Source: Rhizobacter sp. Root1238 (lineage in GTDB: Bacteria > Pseudomonadota > Gammaproteobacteria > Burkholderiales > Burkholderiaceae_C). From it: a DNA stretch of 64,000 nucleotides. How positions within the stretch are numbered: position 1 is the stretch's first letter; each line of letters begins with the position of its first letter. The DNA lies in contig NZ_LMDM01000003.1 in assembly GCF_001425825.1 (NCBI RefSeq), positions 77,956 to 141,955 of the forward strand, written 5' to 3'. A program made the translations under genes and the position numbers. Shown here one piece after another: positions 1 to 11,583 of the stretch. The notes beneath the pieces were generated by a model that did not search any database, was not told where the DNA came from, and saw only the letters and a program-made list of their open reading frames with translations.

Positions 1-281
1 TTGGTCTTGAAGGCCTTCTCGGCCAGGCGCAGCACCACGCAGGAATCCTTGCCGCCCGAGAACAGCAGGGCAGGGCGCTCGAACGCGGCGACGGTCTCGC
101 GCAGGATGAAGATGGCTTCTTCCTCGAGCCAGTCGAGGTGGGATTGATCGAGGTGGGCTGTCACCCGCTCGGGCACGGCGCGCGAACGGGGACGCTCGCG
201 TTCGAGTGGCCCGCCGGCGGCCGCTTCGTCCGGGAGCACCGCAACGAGATCGCAAAGGGAGGGGTCGTCATGTCGTTTCAT
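1..281 (-). CDS. cysD: Sulfate adenylyltransferase subunit 2 (N-terminal part, runs off left edge)
   Basis: CysD, with the GTPase CysN, makes adenosine 5'-phosphosulfate from ATP and sulfate in the cytoplasm, the first step of sulfate assimilation. Read from an ATG at 281, the frame is open to the window edge (about 93 codons). It contains the PP-loop of the ATP-pyrophosphatase fold, [11 protein letters not shown], preceded by [15 protein letters not shown] and followed by RLAEKAFKT, typical of CysD N-termini. A PAPS reductase (CysH) also has a PP-loop but lacks this pattern. It lies 28 nt downstream of a TSUP transporter on the same strand, so the two are probably co-transcribed; cysN would be expected beyond the edge. 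Truncated only by the window. Confidence 0.88.
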   Translation of the reverse strand, partial: MKRHDDPSLCDLVAVLPDEAAAGGPLERERPRSRAVPERVTAHLDQSHLDWLEEEAIFILRETVAAFERPALLFSGGKDSCVVLRLAEKAFKT

Positions 282-309
282 GGGGTCCTTCGTTGCCGGG
301 CGTCCGCGC

Positions 310-1077
310 TCAATGGATGACGCGGAGGCCGGCAGTCAACAGAGACACGCACAACAACCCGCGTGTCACCTTTTCCGGCAGGGATCTGATCAATCGCGCG
401 CCCAGCCAGATGCCGGGCAGGGATCCGACCAGCAGGCTGGCGAGCAACGGCCAGTTGACGTTCCCGAGGGCCGCATGCCCCAGGCCCGCGACAAGCGTGA
501 GCACCGCCGCATGGGCGATGTCCGTTCCGATCAGGCGTTGGATGGGAAGTCGCGGGTAGAGGACGAGGGTCAGGGTCGCGCCGATCGCGCCGGCGCCGAT
601 CGAGCTGAGCGACACCAGCACTCCCAGCAGCAGCCCGGCGACCACGGTCAACGCGCGCTTGCGCGATGTCGTGAGCAAGGCATCGAGCTTCAGGCCCACG
701 GTGTGGCAGAAGGGACGACAGGCCACCGCGGCCGCGGTCATCAGCAGGGCCACGCCCAGCACCTGCATCATCAGCAGGCTGACCCCCTTCGTCATGCCGG
801 TATGGCGCATCAGCACGATCGTTGCGATCGTCGCCGGGATGCTGCCCAGCAGCATCCACCCGACGATGCCGTAGTCGACGTGGCCTTGGCGGTGGTGGGC
901 GACCGTTCCGTTGGCCTTGGTGATGGCCGCGAACCACAGGTCGGTGCCGATGGCCACCGGCGCACTCAGGTTGAAGACGCCCATCAGCAGCGGCGTCATC
1001 AGCGATCCGCCACCCACGCCGGTCAAGCCGACGATGGCACCGATTGCAAACCCACTCGCCACTGCCAGCCAGTCCAT
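310..1077 (-). CDS. TSUP (TauE/SafE) family membrane transporter
   Basis: A 255-residue polytopic inner-membrane protein of the TauE/SafE (TSUP) family, which moves sulfite, sulfate or organosulfonates. The family glycine-rich N-terminal motif is visible ([19 protein letters not shown]) and recurs in the second half ([18 protein letters not shown]), the expected inverted two-repeat layout with about 7-8 hydrophobic segments. The ATG at 1077 ([10 protein letters not shown]) is chosen because a purine-rich stretch (agatgggga) precedes it; an in-frame ATG at 1131 would add 18 non-hydrophobic residues. It sits directly upstream of cysD, so a role in sulfate or sulfite movement for assimilation is more likely than general export. 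The substrate is inferred from context only. Confidence 0.85.
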   Translation of the reverse strand: MDWLAVASGFAIGAIVGLTGVGGGSLMTPLLMGVFNLSAPVAIGTDLWFAAITKANGTVAHHRQGHVDYGIVGWMLLGSIPATIATIVLMRHTGMTKGVSLLMMQVLGVALLMTAAAVACRPFCHTVGLKLDALLTTSRKRALTVVAGLLLGVLVSLSSIGAGAIGATLTLVLYPRLPIQRLIGTDIAHAAVLTLVAGLGHAALGNVNWPLLASLLVGSLPGIWLGARLIRSLPEKVTRGLLCVSLLTAGLRVIH

Positions 1078-1252
1078 GACATCCCCATCTTGAGGTGCCG
1101 GCGGGAGCCGGCGCGGTGGATAGCGTTCCAACCGATGCCCAGGCGGCGTCGGTCGCGACCGGCAGCACTGCTGCTGCGCGGTCGTGTCGATTCAAGCGTT
1201 GTGGCGGCGCGTGGAGTCCAGGCGGAACCCGGACGTCGAGCCCTGCCGTTGT

Positions 1253-2851
1253 CTAGGCGAAGCTGTGCTGCGGCGCGGCATCGTTGCCGGCGACGCGAAA
1301 CACGGAGATCGCCACCGACAGCTTCTCGGCCTGTTGACGCAGGCTCTCGGCAGCCGCCGATGTCTCCTCGACCAGGGCCGAGTTCTGCTGCGTGGTGTCG
1401 TCCAGCTGCGCCACCGCCTGATTGATCTGGCCGACGCTGGAGCTCTGTTCCGAGCTGGACTGCGTGATGTCGGCGATCAACTCGCTCACCTTGCGAACCT
1501 GTTGCACGGCCTCGTCGATGGTCTTGCGCGCCGCATTGACCTGCACGGTGCCGGCGTCCACCTTTTCCACGCTGCTCGTGATCAGGCTCTTGATCTCCTT
1601 GGCCGCGTCCGCCGAGCGCCGGGCCAGGTTGCGCACCTCGCCCGCCACCACGGCAAAGCCGCGTCCTTGCTCGCCGGCGCGCGCCGCCTCCACCGCGGCA
1701 TTGAGTGCCAGGATGTTGGTCTGGAAGGCGATGCCGTCGATCACCGTGATGATGTCGGAAATCTTGCGGCTCGAATCCTGGATGCCTTCCATGGTCTCGA
1801 CCACGCGCTCGACCGCGCCGCCGCCCTGCCCGGCCACCTCGGACGCCTTGCCCGACAGCAGGTTGGCTTCACGCGCATTGTCGGAATTCATCTTGACGCT
1901 GTCGGCCATCTGCTGCATCGACGCGGCGGTCTGCTGCAGGCTCGAAGCCTGCGACTCCGTGCGCGAGGACAGGTCGAGGTTGCCATGGGCAATCTGCGTC
2001 GCGGCGGTCACCACGGTGTCCACGCCGACGCGCACCGTGCTGACCATGCTGGACAGATTGGTCGTCATCAGATTGAGCGAGCCCAGCAGTTCGCCGATCT
2101 CGTCCTGCGACCCGATCGGCGCCTGGCGCGTCAGGTCGCCTTCGGCCACTGCCCGGGTGATGGTCACCGCTTCGGTCAGCGGTCGGGTGATCGACCGCGT
2201 GATCGCCAGGGCTGCCACCACACCCACCAGCATGGCCGCTGCCGCCAGGCCTCCCAGCGTCCACAGCACGGCCTGGTAGGTTTCCCGGCCTTGCTCGATC
2301 ATGCGCTGGGCATTCTCATCGCTGTGCGCCAGCCAGGCGTCCTTCGCCTTGATGAGGTTCATGTTGTCCACGCGGGCCTCGCCCAGCATGATGCCGACGG
2401 CGACGTCTCGCTGTGCCGGATCGTCGAGGATGGCGCGCGACGCCGCCATGACCTTCTCATTGGAACGCACGAAGGTCTCGAACCTGGCCTTCACTTCCTG
2501 CCAATTGGCGCGGTCCTGATCGTCCTGGAACAAGGCGCGCGAAGAATACCCCTCGAGCACATTGCGTGCGGAGTCGACCGATTTCGCGGTCATCGATTCG
2601 GCCTCTTTTTTCTGCTCCAGCTTGCCGAGGATGTGGAGGAACGAGCGGCGTCGCGCATCGTCGGCGCTGCGCATGAACTCGGTGACGAGCTTGTAGGACG
2701 CCATGATGTGGCTGTCGTAGTACTCGGTGTGTGCCTGCAGGCGATCGGCCTGCACCTTGGCCGTGAAAGCCAGGACCGCCAGCATGGCCAGCAAGACGGC
2801 GAAGCCCGCACTGAGGCGCGTGCCGATCTTCACTTTGGACAGGAATTTCAT
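1253..2851 (-). CDS. Methyl-accepting chemotaxis protein
   Basis: A 532-residue chemoreceptor. Residues about 11-31 form TM1, followed by a periplasmic four-helix-bundle ligand domain (about 32-188), TM2 (about 190-213), a HAMP linker with the ITRPL start, and a long cytoplasmic coiled coil. The signalling tip is clear: [20 protein letters not shown], then [19 protein letters not shown]. It should form dimers that control CheA. There is no C-terminal WxxF-type CheR/CheB tether (it ends APQHSFA). The ligand cannot be told from sequence. It is transcribed away from kdp; a perfect FNR-type box lies 139-152 nt upstream of its start, suggesting the receptor may be made under low oxygen. Confidence 0.93.
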   Translation of the reverse strand: MKFLSKVKIGTRLSAGFAVLLAMLAVLAFTAKVQADRLQAHTEYYDSHIMASYKLVTEFMRSADDARRRSFLHILGKLEQKKEAESMTAKSVDSARNVLEGYSSRALFQDDQDRANWQEVKARFETFVRSNEKVMAASRAILDDPAQRDVAVGIMLGEARVDNMNLIKAKDAWLAHSDENAQRMIEQGRETYQAVLWTLGGLAAAAMLVGVVAALAITRSITRPLTEAVTITRAVAEGDLTRQAPIGSQDEIGELLGSLNLMTTNLSSMVSTVRVGVDTVVTAATQIAHGNLDLSSRTESQASSLQQTAASMQQMADSVKMNSDNAREANLLSGKASEVAGQGGGAVERVVETMEGIQDSSRKISDIITVIDGIAFQTNILALNAAVEAARAGEQGRGFAVVAGEVRNLARRSADAAKEIKSLITSSVEKVDAGTVQVNAARKTIDEAVQQVRKVSELIADITQSSSEQSSSVGQINQAVAQLDDTTQQNSALVEETSAAAESLRQQAEKLSVAISVFRVAGNDAAPQHSFA

Positions 2852-2989
2852 CCTTTTGCTCCCTGAGATAGACGCTGAAATGTGTCACTACTATCGACAC
2901 GATGGGAAATTAATAGAGTCGGAAAAGACCGGAAATCCACTCCCAATTGCGTCGTTGAATGATCGTCTTCGATTTATTGCGCCGCGCAA

Positions 2990-3003
2990 TTGACACCAAT
3001 CAA
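2990..3003. promoter_or_regulatory. FNR-type box upstream of the chemoreceptor gene
   Basis: TTGACACCAATCAA matches the FNR consensus TTGAY-N4-RTCAA at all ten defined positions. Its centre is about 145 nt upstream of the chemoreceptor start and about 390 nt upstream of the kdp mini-ORF, so the receptor gene is the more likely target. Binding is inferred. Confidence 0.55.
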
Positions 3004-3289
3004 TGATGATCAATTGGCCCCTCGGCATCAACATGTCGCCGTCCCGGCGAACGTGAAAATATCCGCGCGATGCCGCAGATCGAATTGGCGGGCGACTCGC
3101 AGCAATGAGCGCTGGGAATTATCCGACGCGGGTGGCGCGTACTGCGTCACGGCGAGGCGGTTGGAGGTGATCGGAGTCATCTATCCGACAAGCAATGCGG
3201 TCGCGGTAATTGGGATGCTTTTCCACGCGCGCACCACCCTGTGAACTGTGCCGATTTTTCGCCGGCCGGCACTGCGGGGGCGAAGGCTC

Positions 3290-3327
3290 TTTATGCATTC
3301 TTTATGCGCCGAGCCCGAATCTATATA
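3290..3327 (+). promoter_or_regulatory. Putative kdp promoter with KdpE-like direct repeat
   Basis: The heptamer TTTATGC occurs at 3290-3296 and again at 3301-3307, one helical turn (11 bp) apart. It is followed by a TATATA element at 3322-3327 that could be a -10 box. KdpE of enteric bacteria is known to bind T-rich direct repeats next to the kdp promoter. The arrangement about 60-100 nt before the first kdp ORF fits, but the assignment is inference. Confidence 0.4.
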
Positions 3328-3386
3328 CCGATTTGATGCGGCGATCCCTACGCTTGCAGACATCCGAATCACCCCGTGAGGAGTTC

Positions 3387-3479
3387 ATGGACGTTCTGTT
3401 TCTGGGCGCGGTCGCCGCGATGTTCATCGCCATCGTCGGCATGACCATCGGCTGCGATCTGTTGGGAGCACGCCAATGA
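3387..3479 (+). CDS. 30-residue membrane mini-protein preceding kdpF
   Basis: An ATG at 3387 with a good ribosome-binding site (gtgaggagttc) opens a 30-codon frame, [20 protein letters not shown] followed by [10 protein letters not shown]. It is one hydrophobic helix with a charged tail. Its TGA (3477-3479) overlaps the kdpF ATG at 3476, so it is placed to be translationally coupled to kdpF. I do not recognise a named family. The position, size and single helix suggest a second small subunit or stabiliser of the KdpFABC pump, or a leader peptide that sets kdpF translation; neither can be decided from sequence. Confidence 0.6.
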   Translation: MDVLFLGAVAAMFIAIVGMTIGCDLLGARQ

Positions 3480-3565
3480 GTTGGCTCTACTGGCTCGCGG
3501 GCCTGGCCTCGCTCGGCCTGCTCGCCTACCTCGTCTTTGCATTGCTGAAGGCGGAGGACTTCTGA
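3476..3565 (+). CDS. kdpF: K+-transporting ATPase small subunit KdpF
   Basis: A 29-residue single-helix peptide, [20 protein letters not shown] followed by FALLKAEDF, closely resembling KdpF in length, in the LGYLVYAL-like core and in the AE-F C-terminus. KdpF is known to stabilise the KdpABC complex in the inner membrane. Its start overlaps the stop of the preceding mini-ORF and its stop (TGA 3563-3565) shares one base with the kdpA ATG, so all three are coupled. It is too short for usual gene finders. Confidence 0.85.
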   Translation: MSWLYWLAGLASLGLLAYLVFALLKAEDF

Positions 3566-5373
3566 TGAACTCGCAAGCCTGGATTCAGCTGGCGGCCTTC
3601 CTGGCCGCCCTCGTGCTGCTCGCGTGGCCGCTCGGCCGGTGGCTCGCCGCGGTGGCAGAGGGGCGCTTCCCGCGCTGGCTCGCGCCGTTCGTGAAGGCCG
3701 AGCACGGCCTGTACCGGCTGGCCGGCGTCGATGCCGCGGCCGGCATGGGCTGGCGCCGCTACGCGATCGCATTGATGGTCTTCAACCTGCTCGGCGTGCT
3801 GGCGGTCTACGCGCTGCAGCGCCTGCAGGGCGTGCTGCCGCTCAACCCGCAGGGGATGGCCGCGGTCAGCGCCGACTCGGCGTTCAATACCGCGATCAGC
3901 TTCGTCAGCAACACCAACTGGCAAGGCTATGCCGGCGAGTCGACGATGAGCTACCTGACCCAGATGCTCGCGCTGACGGTGCAGAACTTCTTTTCGGCCG
4001 CCACCGGCATCGTCGTCGTGATCGCACTGGTGCGGGGCTTCGCGGCCCGCTCGTCGGCGTCGATCGGCAACTTCTGGGTCGACATCACCCGCGTCACCGC
4101 GTATGTGCTGCTGCCGCTGTCGCTGGTGTTCGCGATCTTCCTGGTCGGCCAGGGCGCGATTCAGAACGTCGACGCCTACCAGGACGTGAACACGCTGGAG
4201 AGCACGAGCTACCAGTTGCCGAGGAGCGGTCCCGATGGCCAGCCGCTGAAGGATGCCAAGGGCAACCCGGTGATGGACGACCTGAAGACCGACAAGCAGA
4301 CGCTGGCCATGGGTCCGGTCGCGTCGCAGGAGGCCATCAAGATGCTGGGCACCAACGGTGGCGGTTTCTTCAATGCGAACTCCGCGCATCCGTACGAGAA
4401 CCCCACGCCGCTGAGCAACCTGCTGCAGATGCTGGCGATCTTCCTGATCCCGGCCGCGCTGGTGTTCATGTTCGGCCGCATGGTCGGCGACATGCGCCAG
4501 GGCTGGGCGGTGCTGGCCGCGATGACGGCGATCTTCATCGTCTCGGTGGTCGTCGTCACCGCACAGGAACAGCAGGGCAACCCGCTGCTCGCACCGCTTG
4601 GCGTCGACCAGGTCGCGAGCGACACGCAGCCGGGCGGCAACATGGAAGGCAAGGAGGCCCGCTTCGGCATCGCCGCCACCGGCCTGTTCGCTGCCGTCAC
4701 CACCGCCGCATCGTGCGGCGCGGTGAACGCGATGCACGACTCGTTCACGCCGCTCGGCGGCATGGTGCCGCTGGTGCTGATGCAACTCGGCGAAGTCGTC
4801 TTCGGCGGCGTCGGCACCGGGCTGTACAGCATGCTGATCTTCGCGATCCTGGCGGTGTTCATCGCCGGGCTGATGATCGGCCGCACGCCCGAGTACCTGG
4901 GCAAGAAGATCGAGACCGGCGAGATGAAGATGACCTCGATCGCGATCCTCGTCACGCCGATCCTGGTGCTGGCCGGCGCCGCCATCGCGGTGCTGGCCGA
5001 TGCCGGCAAGGCGGGCATCGCCAACCCCGGCGCGCACGGCTTCTCGGAGATCCTGTACGCGCTGACCTCGGCCGCCAACAACAACGGCAGTGCCTTCGCG
5101 GGCCTGTCGGCGAACACGCCGTTCTACAACACGCTGCTGGCGGTGGCGATGTGGTTCGGCCGCTTCGGCGTGATCGTGCCGGTGCTGGCCATCGCCGGTT
5201 CGCTCGCCGCGAAGAAGCGCCTGGCCGTCACGGCCGGCACGCTGCCGACGCATGGGCCGCTGTTCGTCACCCTGCTGATCGGCAGCGTGCTGCTGGTCGG
5301 CCTGCTCAATTACGTGCCGGCGCTGGCCCTCGGGCCGGTGGTCGAGCACCTGATGTTGTGGGCCCCGAAGTGA
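3565..5373 (+). CDS. kdpA: K+-transporting ATPase channel subunit KdpA
   Basis: A 602-residue inner-membrane protein, the potassium-selective, channel-like subunit of the high-affinity KdpFABC pump. About ten hydrophobic segments are present, with the selectivity-filter loops of the SKT superfamily, for example [44 protein letters not shown] and [12 protein letters not shown]. Length is normal for KdpA. The start at 3565 ([10 protein letters not shown]) is chosen because it overlaps the kdpF stop; an upstream in-frame ATG at 3481 would lie inside kdpF. The operon is expected to be induced by potassium limitation through KdpDE, encoded just downstream. Confidence 0.97.
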   Translation: MNSQAWIQLAAFLAALVLLAWPLGRWLAAVAEGRFPRWLAPFVKAEHGLYRLAGVDAAAGMGWRRYAIALMVFNLLGVLAVYALQRLQGVLPLNPQGMAAVSADSAFNTAISFVSNTNWQGYAGESTMSYLTQMLALTVQNFFSAATGIVVVIALVRGFAARSSASIGNFWVDITRVTAYVLLPLSLVFAIFLVGQGAIQNVDAYQDVNTLESTSYQLPRSGPDGQPLKDAKGNPVMDDLKTDKQTLAMGPVASQEAIKMLGTNGGGFFNANSAHPYENPTPLSNLLQMLAIFLIPAALVFMFGRMVGDMRQGWAVLAAMTAIFIVSVVVVTAQEQQGNPLLAPLGVDQVASDTQPGGNMEGKEARFGIAATGLFAAVTTAASCGAVNAMHDSFTPLGGMVPLVLMQLGEVVFGGVGTGLYSMLIFAILAVFIAGLMIGRTPEYLGKKIETGEMKMTSIAILVTPILVLAGAAIAVLADAGKAGIANPGAHGFSEILYALTSAANNNGSAFAGLSANTPFYNTLLAVAMWFGRFGVIVPVLAIAGSLAAKKRLAVTAGTLPTHGPLFVTLLIGSVLLVGLLNYVPALALGPVVEHLMLWAPK

Positions 5374-5404
5374 CCACACCGCAGAGCCACGACAGGACAC
5401 CCTC

Positions 5405-7489
<2,085 letters not shown>

Positions 7490-7511
7490 ACCCGGCCTGA
7501 AGGAGAACTCC

Positions 7512-8087
7512 ATGCATTCCACCATTCGCCCGGCCCTGGTCGTGTTCGCGGTGCTGACCGCGCTGACCGGCGTCGCCTACCCGATCGTCGTCACCGGCAT
7601 CGCCCGCGTGGCCTTCCCCGAAGAAGCCGCCGGCAGCCTGATCGCGCGCGACGGCAAGCCGGTCGGCTCGGCGCTGATCGGCCAGGGCTTCAGCGACCCG
7701 AAGTACGTGTGGGGCCGTCCGTCGGCCACCGCGCCGATGGCCCACAACGCCAGTGCCTCCGGCGGCTCCAACCTGGGGCCGCTGAATCCGGCGCTGGTCG
7801 ATGCCGTCAAGGGGCGCATCGACGCGCTGCGCGCCGCGGACCCCGGCAACGCGGCGCCGGTGCCGGTCGACCTGGTCACCGCGTCGGCCAGCGGCCTCGA
7901 TCCCGAGCTCAGCGTGGCCGGCGCGCAGTTCCAGGCTGCGCGGGTCGCGAAGGCGCGCGGCCTGTCGACGAAGCAGGTGCAGGACCTGATCGCGCAGCAC
8001 ACCCAGGGCCGCTGGCTCGGCTTCCTGGGCGAGCCGCGGGTCAACGTGCTGCGCTTGAACCTCGCGCTCGACGCGACGCGGGGTTGA
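7512..8087 (+). CDS. kdpC: K+-transporting ATPase subunit KdpC
   Basis: A 191-residue KdpC, anchored by one N-terminal helix (about residues 7-28, [20 protein letters not shown]) with the rest in the periplasm. Family motifs include [18 protein letters not shown] and the [18 protein letters not shown] block. KdpC assists potassium binding and complex assembly. The ATG at 7512 has a strong ribosome-binding site (aaggagaactcc). It lies 22 nt after kdpB and 10 nt before kdpD. Confidence 0.96.
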   Translation: MHSTIRPALVVFAVLTALTGVAYPIVVTGIARVAFPEEAAGSLIARDGKPVGSALIGQGFSDPKYVWGRPSATAPMAHNASASGGSNLGPLNPALVDAVKGRIDALRAADPGNAAPVPVDLVTASASGLDPELSVAGAQFQAARVAKARGLSTKQVQDLIAQHTQGRWLGFLGEPRVNVLRLNLALDATRG

Positions 8088-8097
8088 GAATGCACGC

Positions 8098-10824
8098 ATG
8101 ACCGACGACCGGCGACCCGACCCCGACGCGCTGCTGGCGCAGATCCACGCCGAACAACGGCGGGACGGCCGCGGCCGGCTGCGCATCTACTTCGGCTCGT
8201 CGGCCGGCGTCGGCAAGACCTGCGCGATGCTGGTGGCGGCCCGCAAGCTGCGGGCCGAAGGCGTCGATGTCGTCGCGGGGGTCATCGAAACCCACGGGCG
8301 CAGCGAGACCGCGGCGCTGCTCGACGGCCTGCCGGCGCTGCCGGTCCGCCAGGTCGAGTACCGCGGCCGCCGCCTGGGCGAGTTCGACCTCGATGCGGCG
8401 CTGGCCCGGCGCCCCGGGCTGATCCTGGTCGACGAGCTGGCCCACTCCAACGTCGCCGGCTCGCGCCACCCGAAGCGCTGGCAGGACGTGGAGGAACTCC
8501 TGGCCGCCGGCATCGACGTCTACAGCACGCTGAACGTGCAGCACCTGGACAGCCTGAACGACGTGGTCGGCGGCATCACCGGGATCGTGGTGCACGAGAC
8601 GCTGCCCGACACCTTCTTCGACCGGGCCGACGAGATCGTGATGATCGACACGCCGGCCGACGAGCTGATCGAGCGGCTGCACGCGGGCAAGGTCTACCTG
8701 CCGGCGCAGGCCGAGCGCGCCGCGAAGAACTTCTTCCGCAAGGGCAACCTGATGGCGCTGCGCGAGCTGGCGCTGCGGCGCACGGCCGATCGCATCGAAG
8801 ACGACGTGCAGGCGTACCGGACCGACCGGTCGATCGCGAAGGTGTGGAAGACCGAGGGGGCGCTGCTGTGCTGCATCGGCCCGCAGGAAGGATCGGAGCA
8901 CGTGGTCCGCAGCGCGGCGCGCCTCGCGCAGCAGCTCGCCGTGACCTGGCATGCGGTCTATGTGGAGACGCCGGCCCTGCAGCGGCTCCCGGCCGCGCGC
9001 CGCGAGGGCATCCTGCAGGCCGTGAAGCTGGCGCAGGACCTGGGCGCCAGCGCGGCGGTGCTGTCGGGACAGGATGTCGCGCAGGCGTTGGTGGCGCATG
9101 CGCGCGGGAACAACCTGGCCAGGCTGGTGATCGGGCAGGGCGGACGCTCGGGGTGGTTGCCGCGGCGTTCCCTCGGCCAGGCCTTGTCGCGGATGGCGCC
9201 GGACATCGACCGTTTCGAGGTGGGGCAGGACCACCGCCCGCGGACCGCCGCGTCGGCGCGGCCCGAGGTGGACGAGGCGGCGGCGGGTGCCGCCCTGCAG
9301 GCTCGCCGGTACGGGCTGGCGGCCGCGGTGTGCGGCGTCACGGCGCTGCTTACTCACCTGATGGTGCCGTACTTCGACCTGGCGAACATCGTGATGGTGT
9401 TCCTGCTGAGCGTGGTCTGCGTGGCGGTCTGGCTCGGGCGCGGGCCGGCCGTGCTGGCGGCGTTCGTCAGCGTTGCCGCGTTCGACTTCTTCTTCGTCGC
9501 GCCGCGCATGTCGTTGGCCGTGTCCGACGTGCAGTACCTGCTGACCTTCGCGATCATGCTCACCGTTGGCCTGGTGACGGGCCAGCTGACGGCCGGCCTG
9601 CGCTTCCAGGCGCGGGTGGCGACGCACCGCGAGGCGCGGTCGCGGGCGCTGTTCGAGGCGGCGCGGGACCTGTCGAACACGCTGACCCAAGAGCACGCGA
9701 TCGAGGTGGCGCAGGCGGTGATTGCACGCGAGTTCCGCGCGCAGGTGGCGGTCTATGCGCTGGACCTGGCCGATCGGCTTCAACCGCCGCTGGAGCCCGC
9801 CGCGGGCCTGGACCTCGGCACGGCGCAGTGGTCGCTCGATCACGGCCAGGCGGCGGGACTGGGAACCGACACGCTCGCCGGCAGCGCCTGGCTGTACCTG
9901 CCGCTGAAGGCGACGATGCGCTCGCGCGGCGTGCTGGCCGTGCAGCCCGGCGAGCCGCGCTTCCTGCTGGTGCCCGAGCAGCGGCAGCAGCTGGAGACCT
10001 TCGCGGCGCTGACGGCGATGGCGCTGGAGCGCGTGCACTACGTCGAGGTCGCGCAGGGCGCCACCGTGCAGATCGAGTCGGAGCGGCTGCGCAATTCGTT
10101 GCTCGCCGCGTTGTCCCACGACCTGAGGACGCCGCTCGCGGCGCTGGTGGGGTCGGCCGACATGCTGGCGGCCAGCGAGCCGCCGCTGGCGCCTGCGCAA
10201 CTGGCACTGGCGCACGGCGTCGGCGAGAAGGCGCTGCGCATGGCCGACATGGTGACGAACCTGCTCGACATGGCACGCATCCAGAGCGGCGAGATCCGGT
10301 TGCGCATCGAATGGCAATCGGTCGAGGAGATCGTCGGGGGATCCGTGAAGGCCGCCCACGGCGCCCTGGGCCCGCGCCCGCTCGCGATCCGGATCGATCC
10401 GGGCGTTTCGCTGGTGGAATGCGATGCCGTGCTGATCGAGCGGGTGATGGTCAACCTGCTGGAAAATGCCGGCAAGTACACGCCCGCCGACACCTGCGTC
10501 GAGATCCTCGCGGCGCCGCGTGAAGGCCAGGTCGAGATCAGCGTGCGGGACCACGGCCCCGGCGTGCCGAAGGGCCGGGAAGACGCGATCTTCGAGAAGT
10601 TCACGCGCGGCCAGGCTGAATCCTCCACCCCGGGCGTCGGGCTCGGGCTGGCCATCTGCCGCGCGATCGTCGAAGCCCACAAGGGCCGCATCCGCGTGCA
10701 GCCGACCCATCCGCACGGCGCGACCTTCTCGTTCACCTTGCCCGTGGGCACACCACCCGTGATCGACCTGACCGAAGATGCGCCGTGCTCGCACGCCGCG
10801 ATGGGGCCGCAGGAGGAACGCTGA
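8098..10824 (+). CDS. kdpD: Potassium sensor histidine kinase KdpD
   Basis: A 908-residue membrane sensor kinase. The N-terminal KdpD domain carries a Walker-A-like GSSAGVGKT and a Walker-B-like LILVDELAHSN; a Usp-like domain follows (about 250-370). Four transmembrane helices (about 400-500) precede a GAF-like segment, the HisKA box ALSHDLRTPLAALVG, and an HATPase domain with GLGLAICRAIVEAHKGRI. KdpD phosphorylates KdpE under potassium limitation. The size is typical. The stop TGA overlaps the kdpE ATG (ATGA), so the pair is translationally coupled. Confidence 0.97.
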   Translation: MTDDRRPDPDALLAQIHAEQRRDGRGRLRIYFGSSAGVGKTCAMLVAARKLRAEGVDVVAGVIETHGRSETAALLDGLPALPVRQVEYRGRRLGEFDLDAALARRPGLILVDELAHSNVAGSRHPKRWQDVEELLAAGIDVYSTLNVQHLDSLNDVVGGITGIVVHETLPDTFFDRADEIVMIDTPADELIERLHAGKVYLPAQAERAAKNFFRKGNLMALRELALRRTADRIEDDVQAYRTDRSIAKVWKTEGALLCCIGPQEGSEHVVRSAARLAQQLAVTWHAVYVETPALQRLPAARREGILQAVKLAQDLGASAAVLSGQDVAQALVAHARGNNLARLVIGQGGRSGWLPRRSLGQALSRMAPDIDRFEVGQDHRPRTAASARPEVDEAAAGAALQARRYGLAAAVCGVTALLTHLMVPYFDLANIVMVFLLSVVCVAVWLGRGPAVLAAFVSVAAFDFFFVAPRMSLAVSDVQYLLTFAIMLTVGLVTGQLTAGLRFQARVATHREARSRALFEAARDLSNTLTQEHAIEVAQAVIAREFRAQVAVYALDLADRLQPPLEPAAGLDLGTAQWSLDHGQAAGLGTDTLAGSAWLYLPLKATMRSRGVLAVQPGEPRFLLVPEQRQQLETFAALTAMALERVHYVEVAQGATVQIESERLRNSLLAALSHDLRTPLAALVGSADMLAASEPPLAPAQLALAHGVGEKALRMADMVTNLLDMARIQSGEIRLRIEWQSVEEIVGGSVKAAHGALGPRPLAIRIDPGVSLVECDAVLIERVMVNLLENAGKYTPADTCVEILAAPREGQVEISVRDHGPGVPKGREDAIFEKFTRGQAESSTPGVGLGLAICRAIVEAHKGRIRVQPTHPHGATFSFTLPVGTPPVIDLTEDAPCSHAAMGPQEER

Positions 10825-11519
10825 TGTCGATGAACAACCCGATCGCCCTGGTGCTGGAGGACGAAGCCGAGATCCGCCAGTTCGTGTGCAGGTCGCTGAG
10901 CGCGGAGGGCTGGCAGGTCTTCGAAGCGGCGACGTTGAAGCAAGGCCGCATCGAGGTCGGCACGCGCCGGCCCGACCTGGTGATCGCCGACCTCGGGCTG
11001 CCGGACGGCGACGGGGTGGACTTCGTCCGCGAACTGCGCGCGTGGTCGGGCGTCCCCATCATCGTGCTGTCTGCACGCACGCACGAAAGCGAGAAGGTGG
11101 CGGCGCTCGATGCCGGCGCGGACGACTACATCACGAAGCCGTTCGGCGTGGCGGAGCTGCTGGCGCGCACCCGCGCCAACCTGCGGCGCATCCGGGCCGG
11201 ACGGTCGACGCCGGAGCTGAGCTTCCGGTTCGGCGACGTCGAAGTCGACCTGGCCGCGCGTTGCGTGCGCAAGGCGGGCGCCGAGGTCCACCTGACGCCC
11301 ATCGAGTACCGCCTGCTGGCGCTGCTGGTGGCCAACGCCGGGCGCGTGCTGACGCATCCGCACCTGCTGCGCGAAGTCTGGGGACCGGGGCATTCGCAGA
11401 GCACCCCCTACCTGCGCGTCTACATGGGCAACCTCCGGCAGAAGCTGGAGGCGGATTCGGCGCAGCCGAAATACATCCTCACGGAAACGGGCGTCGGCTA
11501 CCGGCTGCTCGCCGACTGA
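10824..11519 (+). CDS. kdpE: KDP operon response regulator KdpE
   Basis: A 231-residue OmpR/PhoB-type regulator: receiver domain (about 1-120) with phosphoacceptor Asp56 in VIADLGLPDGDG, Lys in TKPFGVAEL, and a winged-helix DNA-binding domain ending YILTETGVGYRLLAD. The start at 10824 (MSMNNPIALV) overlaps the kdpD stop; an in-frame ATG at 10785 would add residues from inside kdpD. It is expected to activate the kdp promoter upstream of the mini-ORF. Confidence 0.96.
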   Translation: MSMNNPIALVLEDEAEIRQFVCRSLSAEGWQVFEAATLKQGRIEVGTRRPDLVIADLGLPDGDGVDFVRELRAWSGVPIIVLSARTHESEKVAALDAGADDYITKPFGVAELLARTRANLRRIRAGRSTPELSFRFGDVEVDLAARCVRKAGAEVHLTPIEYRLLALLVANAGRVLTHPHLLREVWGPGHSQSTPYLRVYMGNLRQKLEADSAQPKYILTETGVGYRLLAD

Positions 11520-11583
11520 CCGCGTGGTGGAGCTGGGGACGCGGGTGCAGATCCAGGGCGCCTGCCGCGGGTTGCCCCGGCGT

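Larger units (their letters stand above)
2852..3386. other. 535-nt intergenic region, less GC-rich than its surroundings
   Basis: This gap separates the divergently transcribed chemoreceptor and kdp genes. By eye it is clearly richer in A and T than the flanking coding DNA. I see no convincing protein gene in it; the short open frames lack recognisable families and ribosome-binding sites. It holds a perfect FNR-type box and a heptamer direct repeat before kdp, listed separately. Confidence 0.6.
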
